From positions 1 through 10,609 of the forward strand of contig DAINCF010000236.1 in assembly GCA_036732565.1 (NCBI GenBank): a DNA stretch of 10,609 bases. Reading direction: 5' to 3'. This document shows positions 1-6,254 of this stretch, piece after piece. Position 1 is the first letter of the stretch. Each line of letters opens with the position of its first letter. The notes under the pieces are model-generated. The model was given only the letters and a program-made list of their open reading frames with translations. It was not told the DNA's origin and did not search any database. The DNA is from JAIVJN01 sp036732565 (lineage in GTDB: Bacteria; Acidobacteriota; Vicinamibacteria; Vicinamibacterales; UBA2999). A program made the translations under genes and the position numbers.

Positions 1-462
1 GTGCTCATCGCGGCCGCCGTGCTCGGCTACGCGGTCGGCTACACGATGGAGGGCAGCGGCGATCTCGCGCTGCCGCCAACACCGCCGGCGCCCCCGCGCG
101 ATCCCGCTCCCATTTCCGGACCGCGCGTCGATCAACCGATGCGGGGTCCCGTGCCGCCGGCGACCGATGGCGCGTACTCGGTGCTGGTCGGCACCTACGC
201 CGACGACCGCGAAGCTCGAGAGGTCGAGCTCAAGCTCCTGGCCACGGCGCTCCCGGTGTACGCAGTGGATGTCTTCTTTCCCCCGACGGAGGTCCGGCGC
301 CGCATCCTCATCGGACGCTATGCCACCTTGAGCGACGCGCACGTCGTCCGACGCGGCCTCGCGGCGTATCCAGACGCGATTGTGATTCTGGGCTGGCAGG
401 AGCGCTTGCGACGCATGGGCGACTCGCGACCAGTGCCGTACGCCGACGACATCGAACGTTAG
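1..462 (+). CDS. SPOR-domain membrane protein, 3' part (5' end cut by window)
   Basis: The frame is open to the window edge, and the first 16 residues already form a hydrophobic membrane helix (LIAAAVLGYAVGY). The GTG at position 1 is therefore probably an internal Val codon and the true start lies upstream. After the helix comes a Pro-rich linker (about residues 22-54) and then a SPOR-like domain (about 57-131). The domain starts with YSVLVGTYADDREA, has a central strand with VYAVDVFF, and a second half RRRILIGRYATLSDA, which is the usual beta-alpha-beta repeat of SPOR. SPOR domains bind denuded peptidoglycan glycan strands at division sites or act in lipoprotein-type envelope proteins. The layout seen here (membrane anchor, flexible linker, periplasmic C-terminal SPOR) is the standard one. 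The gene ends 43 nt before the deaminase gene on the same strand. Its specific role cannot be told from this fragment. Confidence 0.8.
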   Translation: MLIAAAVLGYAVGYTMEGSGDLALPPTPPAPPRDPAPISGPRVDQPMRGPVPPATDGAYSVLVGTYADDREAREVELKLLATALPVYAVDVFFPPTEVRRRILIGRYATLSDAHVVRRGLAAYPDAIVILGWQERLRRMGDSRPVPYADDIER

Positions 463-470
463 CTGGGGCG

Positions 471-492
471 CGCCCGTTCCGACGCTCGGGCG
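471..492. other. Inverted repeat between SPOR gene and deaminase gene
   Basis: CGCCCG at 471-476 is perfectly complementary to CGGGCG at 487-492, with a 10-nt loop. It begins 8 nt after the stop of the SPOR gene and ends 1 nt before a -10-like hexamer of the next gene. It could be a weak hairpin at the end of the upstream transcript or an operator covering the promoter spacer. No T-tract follows, so a classical intrinsic terminator is unlikely. In DNA this GC-rich a 6-bp stem can arise by chance. Confidence 0.3.
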
Positions 493-493
493 G

Positions 494-499
494 TACACT
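494..499 (+). promoter_or_regulatory. Candidate -10 element TACACT, leaderless start
   Basis: TACACT fits the TANNNT form of a sigma-70-type -10 element (positions 1, 2 and 6 of TATAAT plus an A at position 4). It stands exactly 6 nt before the ATG at 506, so a transcript would begin at or next to the start codon. There is no Shine-Dalgarno sequence in front of that ATG, which agrees with a leaderless mRNA. No clear -35 box is visible at the expected distance. Confidence 0.45.
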
Positions 500-505
500 G
501 CGCAG

Positions 506-2470
506 ATGGAGATGCGGACACCCTGCGACCTCCTGCTCACCAACGCGCATGTCCTGACGATGGACGAGCACTTCACGGTGTACGCGCCGGGATCGGTTGC
601 CGTCCGCGCCGGGGAGATCGTCGCGGTTGGCACCATCGAAACCGAGTACGACCCGCTCGACACCATCGACTGCCGAGGGCGCGTGGTGATGCCGGGCCTC
701 GTGAACGCCCACACCCACGCGCCGATGACGCTGCTGCGGGGGCTCGCCGATGACCTGCGCCTGGACGTCTGGCTCCTGGGATACATGATGCCGGTCGAGC
801 GGCAGTTCGTGCGACCCGATTTCGTGGCGCTCGGCACGAAGCTCGCCTGCGCGGAGATGATTCGGTCCGGCACGACCTGTTTCGCCGACATGTACTACTT
901 CGAGGAAGCCGTGGCCGAAGCCACGGCCGCGGCCGGCTTGCGCGCGCTCTGCGCCCAGACCGTGCTCAGGTTTCCCACGCCAGACGCGACCAGCTTCGAG
1001 GACGCCATTGCTCGTGCGCGCGACTTCATCGCCCGCTGGAAGGGGCACGCGCTCGTCGTCCCGGCGGTGGCGCCGCACGCGCCGTACACCTGCACGACAG
1101 AGATCCTCAGAGCCTGTGCCGAGCTGGCGACCGAGCTCGACGTCCGCCTTCACACCCACCTCGCCGAAACCGCGCTCGAAGTCGAGGCGTCGCGGCGCGA
1201 GCACGGCATGCCCGTCATCCCATGGGTCAAGAAACTGCGGCTCTTCGACGCGCGCGTGGTGGCCGCCCATTGCGTGCACGTCGACGAGGGGGAGATACGG
1301 GCGCTGAAAGACGCCGGTGCCGGCGTCGCGCACAATCCGTCGAGCAACTTGAAGCTGGGCTCCGGCATTGCGCCGGTCGCGAAGATGCTCGACCTTGGTG
1401 TCCCCGTCGGCATCGGCACCGATGGTGCGGCCTCGAACAACGACCTCGACATGTTCGAGGAAACGCGCCTGGCGGCGCTGCTGGCCAAGGGCACCACCGG
1501 CAACCCGACCGCGCTGCCGGCGCGTCAGGCCCTGGCCATGGCCACGTGCCTCGGCGCACGCGCGATTCACCTGGGCGACATCACCGGCTCGCTCGAGCCG
1601 GGCAAGCGCGCCGACCTCATCGTCGTGGATCTGGATCAGACCCACAACGTGCCGCGATTCGGCCGCGATGCGAATGCCATCTATTCACAGCTCGTGTATG
1701 CGACCAAATCCTCCGATGTGATCGACGTGATGTGCAACGGCCAGTGGCTGATGCGCGAGCGCCGCCTCCTCACCCTCGACGAAGACGATCTCCGGTCGGC
1801 CGCCGGCGAGGTGGCACGACGCATCGACGCCTTTCTGATCCAGCGCGAGCAAAGCGTGCTGCAGAAGCTGATTGCCATCGGCGGAGCGGCGGAACAGGAG
1901 AGCTTCGAGGTGCAGGTCAAAGTGCGCCTCGCCTCCCTCGACACGGTGCTACACGCACTGACCAGCGACGAGATCACGGTCATTCGCGCCGTGCACTACC
2001 ACCAGTACGACACCTACTTCTTTTTCGACGATCCGAACCAGGGGCGCCTGCGGCATCGGGAAGACGAGTTTCTCGACGAGCACGGCACGGTGACGAACGC
2101 CCGCGCGCGGCTGACGCTGACGGGGCCGTCGCGCGAGGCCGCGTTCGGCGCGGTGCTGCTGTTCCGGTCCCGTTTCTTCGCGCCCGCGGCCCACTCGCCG
2201 CGCTTCTACCGCGAGTACTTCAAGCCCGCGCGCGAGCGCGAGATCGAGAAGGATCGGCGCCGCTGGCTGGTCGGCTATCGCGGCGTCCAATTCTACGTGC
2301 ACGTCGATCGTCTCCTGAATCCAGCATCGGACGGTTACTTCCTCGAGGTGAAGTCCCGCACCTGGTCCAGGCGCGATGCGCAGGACAAGGCCGCCATCAT
2401 CATGGAGCTCCTGGAGCGGCTGGGCGCGCGCAGCGACGAGACCATCGAGGAGGATTACGTCGAGCTCTGA
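506..2470 (+). CDS. mtaD: MtaD-like (S-adenosylhomocysteine/methylthioadenosine) deaminase fused to a C-terminal CYTH domain
   Basis: Residues 1-440 are a complete amidohydrolase of the MtaD/TrzN-like group, which hydrolytically deaminates adenosine-type substrates such as S-adenosylhomocysteine or 5'-methylthioadenosine in the cytosol. Metal ligands are H69 and H71 (NAHTHAP), H218 (HTHLAE) and D306 (GIGTDGAASNND); E221 and H255 (AAHCVH) are the expected catalytic residues. The closing GSLEPGKRADLIVVD strand is also typical. Such enzymes usually stop near 430 residues. This one continues through a short linker into residues 466-654, which read as a CYTH domain: EVQVK near its start (the family's ExExK), QYDTYF, RLRHR, LTLTGP, EKDRRRW, HVDRLL and GYFLEVKSRTW, ending in a helix. 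CYTH proteins bind or hydrolyse triphosphates (thiamine triphosphatase, inorganic triphosphatase, class IV adenylate cyclase). The frame is unbroken across the junction. ATG 506 is preferred; ATG 512 is an alternative. Exact substrates of both halves are inferred. Confidence 0.88.
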   Translation: MEMRTPCDLLLTNAHVLTMDEHFTVYAPGSVAVRAGEIVAVGTIETEYDPLDTIDCRGRVVMPGLVNAHTHAPMTLLRGLADDLRLDVWLLGYMMPVERQFVRPDFVALGTKLACAEMIRSGTTCFADMYYFEEAVAEATAAAGLRALCAQTVLRFPTPDATSFEDAIARARDFIARWKGHALVVPAVAPHAPYTCTTEILRACAELATELDVRLHTHLAETALEVEASRREHGMPVIPWVKKLRLFDARVVAAHCVHVDEGEIRALKDAGAGVAHNPSSNLKLGSGIAPVAKMLDLGVPVGIGTDGAASNNDLDMFEETRLAALLAKGTTGNPTALPARQALAMATCLGARAIHLGDITGSLEPGKRADLIVVDLDQTHNVPRFGRDANAIYSQLVYATKSSDVIDVMCNGQWLMRERRLLTLDEDDLRSAAGEVARRIDAFLIQREQSVLQKLIAIGGAAEQESFEVQVKVRLASLDTVLHALTSDEITVIRAVHYHQYDTYFFFDDPNQGRLRHREDEFLDEHGTVTNARARLTLTGPSREAAFGAVLLFRSRFFAPAAHSPRFYREYFKPAREREIEKDRRRWLVGYRGVQFYVHVDRLLNPASDGYFLEVKSRTWSRRDAQDKAAIIMELLERLGARSDETIEEDYVEL

Positions 2471-2498
2471 ACCTGCCGGCGCGACCGGGATTCGACCC
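2471..2498. other. Short spacer between convergent stop codons
   Basis: Only 28 nt separate the stop of the deaminase-CYTH gene from the stop of the opposing four-gene operon. It contains CCGG-cgcga-CCGG, a 4-bp stem at most, and no T-tract on either strand. No convincing bidirectional terminator is visible, so the two transcripts probably overlap at their 3' ends. Confidence 0.5.
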
Positions 2499-3368
2499 CT
2501 AACGTGGGGCGCCGAGCAGACCTTCGGTTTTCAACAAGCGATCCATTTGGGTCCGCGCCTGCGCCAGCCCCTCATCGCTGATTCGCCGTGCCAGGGCCGC
2601 GAGATCGGCGGCGGCCCGTGCGGCTTCGGCGGCATCGGCCGCCGTGCGAGCCTTCTGCGCGGCCGCAACCGCGTGATCCACCCACTGCAGCACGCTCGTG
2701 AGGGACCTCGACACCTGCGCGCCGGAGGTGCTGATGTCGGTCGTGGCGCCCTCGGCCTTCGCGGCGAGATCCAGGTGCTGCTGCGCGCCGGCGGCGGCTT
2801 TCCTGACGCCGTACCCGGCGCCAGGCCCGTTTGGTTCGAGCGCGGGATCGAGCGCATGCAGAACATGACCCACATGCAGGGTGATGTCGTTGACGCCTGC
2901 GCCCTTGGCGGCGAGATTGGCGTGCAGGACCGCGACTCTGGCCTCGTCCGCAGCGACGGGCAGGAATCCCCGCATGCCCGGTGTGTCCTTCCAGTTCGTC
3001 ATGACGTGGCCGAGATGCACGTGCGCAGGGATCGCTTCGACTTTCGTGACGAACACGGCGTCGCCCCTGGATTCGCCCGTGAGCTTTACGGGCCGACCGG
3101 CATACAGCGGCAGACCCATCGCGTCCTGGTTCGCGATCGGTATCACCTGGTTGTGCTGATCCACGAGCACGTACTTCGCGAGCGCTCTGACGCAGGCGAG
3201 CAGGCACTGGCGATCGCTGAGCCCTCCGGCTTTGGCCTCGTGGGACGCGCCGCACGTGCTGTCGGACAGTCTGCCGCTGAACCCCTGCTGGGCCGCCGCG
3301 GATACCACGGTCGCGAGGGCGATCATCAGCACCCCGTAGAAGGCCCTCTGCATGACAGGACCGATCAC
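2499..3368 (-). CDS. Secreted two-domain protein: small Cys-containing N-domain plus His-rich helical domain
   Basis: Last gene of the operon, 289 residues. The GTG start at 3368 overlaps the ankyrin gene's stop as GTGA; an in-frame ATG at 3353 (residue 6) is an equally good start. Residues 7-27 form a signal peptide (hydrophobic core, then VVSAAAQQ). Residues 28-113 look like the small beta-rich domain often annotated DUF5818 in Acidobacteria: GRLSDSTCG, CLLACV (C39, C55, C59), then VKLTGES and VFVTKVEAI strands. Residues 114-284 are mainly helical and rich in regularly placed His: H116, H118, H121, H149, H165, H168, H171, H198 and H232, in stretches such as HVHLGHVMT and LHVGHVLHALDP. Similar sequence blocks occur in other bacterial secreted proteins, but I know of no assigned function. 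A helical bundle binding metal or haem is inferred from the His spacing; there is no CxxCH motif. The last 50 residues are Ala-rich and may be coiled coil. Confidence 0.8.
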   Translation of the reverse strand: MIGPVMQRAFYGVLMIALATVVSAAAQQGFSGRLSDSTCGASHEAKAGGLSDRQCLLACVRALAKYVLVDQHNQVIPIANQDAMGLPLYAGRPVKLTGESRGDAVFVTKVEAIPAHVHLGHVMTNWKDTPGMRGFLPVAADEARVAVLHANLAAKGAGVNDITLHVGHVLHALDPALEPNGPGAGYGVRKAAAGAQQHLDLAAKAEGATTDISTSGAQVSRSLTSVLQWVDHAVAAAQKARTAADAAEAARAAADLAALARRISDEGLAQARTQMDRLLKTEGLLGAPR

Positions 3369-4933
3369 TCGCTGGCGCCGAGCTTTTTCAGCAACGCGAC
3401 CGCGCTCGGATGGGCCACCTCGATGGGACGCTCGAATCCAAGTGCGTCGGCACCAGCAGGCGCGGCGGGTCTGCCTCTGCCGGTGGTCGAGCCAAACGTT
3501 GCCGCCGCGAGCGGCGTGATCCCGCGCTTGTTCGCGACGTCGACGCGGGCGCCATGCTCCACCAGCCTCTGAATCACGGTGTCGTATCCGCGAGCGGCCG
3601 CGATGTGGAGCGCGGTATCACCGGCCTGGTTTGCGGCGTTCGGATCCCCGCCGAGGTCCAGCGCCGCGCCAACCCCGTCGCGCACGCGACTTTCCGGTTC
3701 GACCTTGCCAAAGTCGATGGTGTCGATCCCCCGGCGGCTCGCGCTGGTGCGCGATCCCATCCCCGCCGCGAGCAGGACGGCCGTCGCGCCATCGGGCATC
3801 GTGAGCGTGCGATCCGCGCCGGCGGCGGCGAGCACCTGCATGATCTCGGGCTCCAGAAATCGCGCCGCCAGCAGATACGGCGTCGATCCAATCAGCGTCG
3901 CCGGCAGGTTCCAATCGGTGGTGTCGCGGCGCAACGGCGTGCCCTTCGCGATTCGGGCATTCTTATCGGCGCCGTAGGCAAGGAGCGCCTCGACCAAGGG
4001 CACATCGCCTCTGAGGATCGCCGCGTGCAGCGCCGAATATCCACTGCCAAATGCATTGGGATCGGCGCCGTGTTCGAGCAGCAGCGCCGCCACATCGCCA
4101 TTGCCGCTGTGGGCCGCGAGCACGAGGGCGCTGACGCCATCCGGCTGCAGGTCGTTCGGGTCGGCTCCCGCTTTCAACAGCAGCTTGGCCGACGCGACGT
4201 CGCCGACCCTCGCCGTCAACAGCAAGGGTGTGGCGCCACCGCGTAACACCGTGTAATTCAGCTCCTCGCGTCCCGCGCGCTGGGTCTGTTCGCCGACGAC
4301 GGTCTGCGCGTAGGTCAGCGAGCGCGCACGAATATCAGCGCGGGCGCCGACGAGCAGTTGGACGACCTGGGGATGGCGTTGGGCCGCCGCCCACATCAGT
4401 GCGGTTTGGTGGTGCTCGCGCTCCTTCGCGTTCACGTCGGCGCCGCGACCGAGGACCGCCTTCACCGCGTCGGCGTTGCCCGCCCGCGCGCAGGTCATCA
4501 GGACCGTCTCACCATTCAGCAGCGCGGCGTTCGCGTCGGCGCCTGCCGCCAGCAGCCGCTCGACCATCGGCGCGCTGCGGTTGGTGCAGGCGAGATGCAG
4601 CGGGGTCGATCCCAGGTCGTTGGCGACGTTGGCACGCGCCCCAGCGCGGATCAACAGATCGGCAATCGTCAGGTCGTCACGATGCGCGGCCCAGTGCAGC
4701 GCGGTCGCGCCATCTCCCGTCGCCGCGTTCACGTCGATGCGCGCCTTCAGCAGCCCACGTACCGCCGCAATATCCGTGCTCTTGACCGCCTGAATGAGCC
4801 GTCCTCCTCCGCTCGCATTGAGATCGGCGCGAGCTACGGCGAGACCTTGCGGGTCAGCCGACGCTTGCGTCGAGGCCAGCACCGCCAGACAGCCGCTGAC
4901 CGCAAGGCGTCTACAGCGTGAGGATGGCCGCAT
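3365..4933 (-). CDS. Secreted ankyrin-repeat protein
   Basis: 522 residues. The N-terminus (MRPSSRC, then the hydrophobic AVSGCLAVLASTQASA) is a signal peptide with likely cleavage near residue 26, so the protein is exported. About twelve ankyrin repeats fill residues 44-522, shown by repeated TALHWAA / TPLHLAC / TALMWAA / SALVLAAHSG / SALHAAILRGD helices and GAD-(P/V)NA loops. The series is interrupted by non-repeat inserts near 206-232, 327-347 and 392-425. Ankyrin stacks serve as protein-binding scaffolds; no catalytic domain is present. The start overlaps the end of the DUF1552 gene by 23 nt in another frame, and the stop overlaps the next gene by 4 nt, so it is a middle member of the operon. 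A likely role is binding a partner encoded in the same operon, which is inference from position and co-export. Confidence 0.9.
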   Translation of the reverse strand: MRPSSRCRRLAVSGCLAVLASTQASADPQGLAVARADLNASGGGRLIQAVKSTDIAAVRGLLKARIDVNAATGDGATALHWAAHRDDLTIADLLIRAGARANVANDLGSTPLHLACTNRSAPMVERLLAAGADANAALLNGETVLMTCARAGNADAVKAVLGRGADVNAKEREHHQTALMWAAAQRHPQVVQLLVGARADIRARSLTYAQTVVGEQTQRAGREELNYTVLRGGATPLLLTARVGDVASAKLLLKAGADPNDLQPDGVSALVLAAHSGNGDVAALLLEHGADPNAFGSGYSALHAAILRGDVPLVEALLAYGADKNARIAKGTPLRRDTTDWNLPATLIGSTPYLLAARFLEPEIMQVLAAAGADRTLTMPDGATAVLLAAGMGSRTSASRRGIDTIDFGKVEPESRVRDGVGAALDLGGDPNAANQAGDTALHIAAARGYDTVIQRLVEHGARVDVANKRGITPLAAATFGSTTGRGRPAAPAGADALGFERPIEVAHPSAVALLKKLGASE

Positions 4934-6254
4934 CGACTCGTCCCGAGCTGTCCCCGATGCGATCCCGGTGCACGCCGAACTGATCCAGCAACGTCAGATG
5001 CAGGTTCGCCAGCGGCACGTCCGCGAGCCGGAGGTGGCGTCCTCCCTTCAGGTGCCCGGCTCCCCCGCCGGCGAGGATCATCGGAATATCTATCGGCGAA
5101 TGGCTGTTGCTGTCGGCGATGCCCGCGCCGTACATCATCGTAACGTGATCGAGCAGCGTGCCGTCACCGTCGGGCGTCGCCTGGAGCTTCTCGAGCAGCT
5201 TGGCGAACATCCGCATGTGATACGCGTTGATCTTGGCGACCTTCGCCACCTTCTCGGGCTCTTGTTGATGATGGGAGATCGGGTGATGCGCGTCGGGCAC
5301 GCCGATCTGCGGATACGTCATGCCGCTGTGCTCGTGTCCCATCATGAGCGTGATGACGCGCGTCAGGTCGCACTGAAACGCCAGCACCTGCAAATCCAAC
5401 ATCAAGGTGACGTGGTCTTCCCAGTTGATCGGAATGCCCGCTGGATGATTCACGAGCGGCAGCTCGCGATCGCTTTGCGCCTCGGCAATCTGGATGCGCT
5501 GCTCGACGTCACGGACCGCCGCGAGATATTCGGTCAGCTTCGTCCGATCGCTCTGCGGCAGCGCGCCCTGAAGCTGCGCGACTTCCTGGCTCACCGAATC
5601 GAGCACGCTTCGCCGCTGGCGCAGCCGCGCCAGCCGGACTCGTGGATCGGTGCTGGCGCTGTCGCCGAACAGACGCTCGAAGATCACGCGCGGGTTGTTC
5701 TGCGTCGGCAGCGGCGTGTTCTGGCCCTTCCAACTGATCGTGTTGGTGTACGGACACGCAAACCCGGTATCGCACGCGCCCGCCGTCTCGCTGGACTCAA
5801 TCGCCAGCTCCAATGACGCGACCTGCGTGTGCCTCCCCGCTTCTTGCGCGAGGATCTGATCCACCGAGATGCCGGCATCGAGCCACGTCTCGCTGGTTGG
5901 CGGCGACACGTCGGTGAGGAACCGCGTGCTCGCTTTGGCATGCGCGCCACCGGGACGTCCTGGCGTCGGCACACATTCCAGTCCGCTCAGGACCAGGACC
6001 TGCTCGCGAAACGGCGCCAGCGCGCTCAACGTGGGCGTGAGCTCGTAGCCCGTCCCTTCGGTCAAAGGCAGGTAACTCTGCATGATCATGCCGTTGGGCA
6101 CATACATCACGCCGAACCGGTTGATCGGTTTCGCTGGCGTCTTCTGCAGCGCCAAGAGCGCGGGGACCATGCTGTCGAGCAGCGGCAACGCGAGCACCGA
6201 CCCGAGGCCGCGCAGGACGGTGCGCCGCGGTATCGCCTTCTTTGCGATGATCAT
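4911..6254 (-). CDS. Tat-exported DUF1552 family protein
   Basis: 447 residues, about the usual length for DUF1552. The N-terminus has a twin-arginine signal (R10-R11 in PRRTVLRGLG, followed by the hydrophobic VLALPLLDSMV), so it is probably exported folded. The body shows the DUF1552 pattern: RFGVMYVPNGM near 46-55, an LSGLE strand (89-93), a segment around 103-114 (GAHAKASTRFLT), ITLMMGHEHSG (301-311), a His-rich stretch HHPISHHQQ (323-331), and a C-terminal LLDHVTMMYGAGIADSNSH (367-385). DUF1552/DUF1501 proteins resemble the alkaline phosphatase/sulfatase fold by general family knowledge, but activity is not established. Its ATG overlaps the stop of the upstream DUF1592 gene (ATGA), with a purine-rich GAGAAAGG ahead. 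The two families are usually encoded side by side, which suggests a joint product. Confidence 0.93.
   Translation of the reverse strand: MIIAKKAIPRRTVLRGLGSVLALPLLDSMVPALLALQKTPAKPINRFGVMYVPNGMIMQSYLPLTEGTGYELTPTLSALAPFREQVLVLSGLECVPTPGRPGGAHAKASTRFLTDVSPPTSETWLDAGISVDQILAQEAGRHTQVASLELAIESSETAGACDTGFACPYTNTISWKGQNTPLPTQNNPRVIFERLFGDSASTDPRVRLARLRQRRSVLDSVSQEVAQLQGALPQSDRTKLTEYLAAVRDVEQRIQIAEAQSDRELPLVNHPAGIPINWEDHVTLMLDLQVLAFQCDLTRVITLMMGHEHSGMTYPQIGVPDAHHPISHHQQEPEKVAKVAKINAYHMRMFAKLLEKLQATPDGDGTLLDHVTMMYGAGIADSNSHSPIDIPMILAGGGAGHLKGGRHLRLADVPLANLHLTLLDQFGVHRDRIGDSSGRVDAAILTL

Noticed and set aside
308..1645. 445-codon open frame on the - strand opposite the SPOR and deaminase genes
   Set aside because: It overlaps the start of a clear amidohydrolase gene, its product is Arg/His/Gly-rich without domain motifs, and long antisense frames are expected in GC-rich DNA.
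2471..2498. CCGG-cgcga-CCGG as a bidirectional terminator
   Set aside because: The stem is only 4 bp and no T-tract follows on either strand.
1222..2502. 426-codon + strand frame inside the deaminase-CYTH gene
   Set aside because: The product is an Arg/Ala/Gly-rich low-complexity sequence typical of a shifted reading of a GC-rich gene; the main frame has full motifs on both sides.
2376..3572. 398-codon + strand frame across the convergent junction
   Set aside because: It runs antisense to the His-rich and ankyrin genes, which have signal peptides and domain patterns; it has none.
4794..5816. 340-codon + strand frame antisense to the DUF1552 gene
   Set aside because: A His/Arg-rich shadow of a recognised family gene, with no motif of its own.
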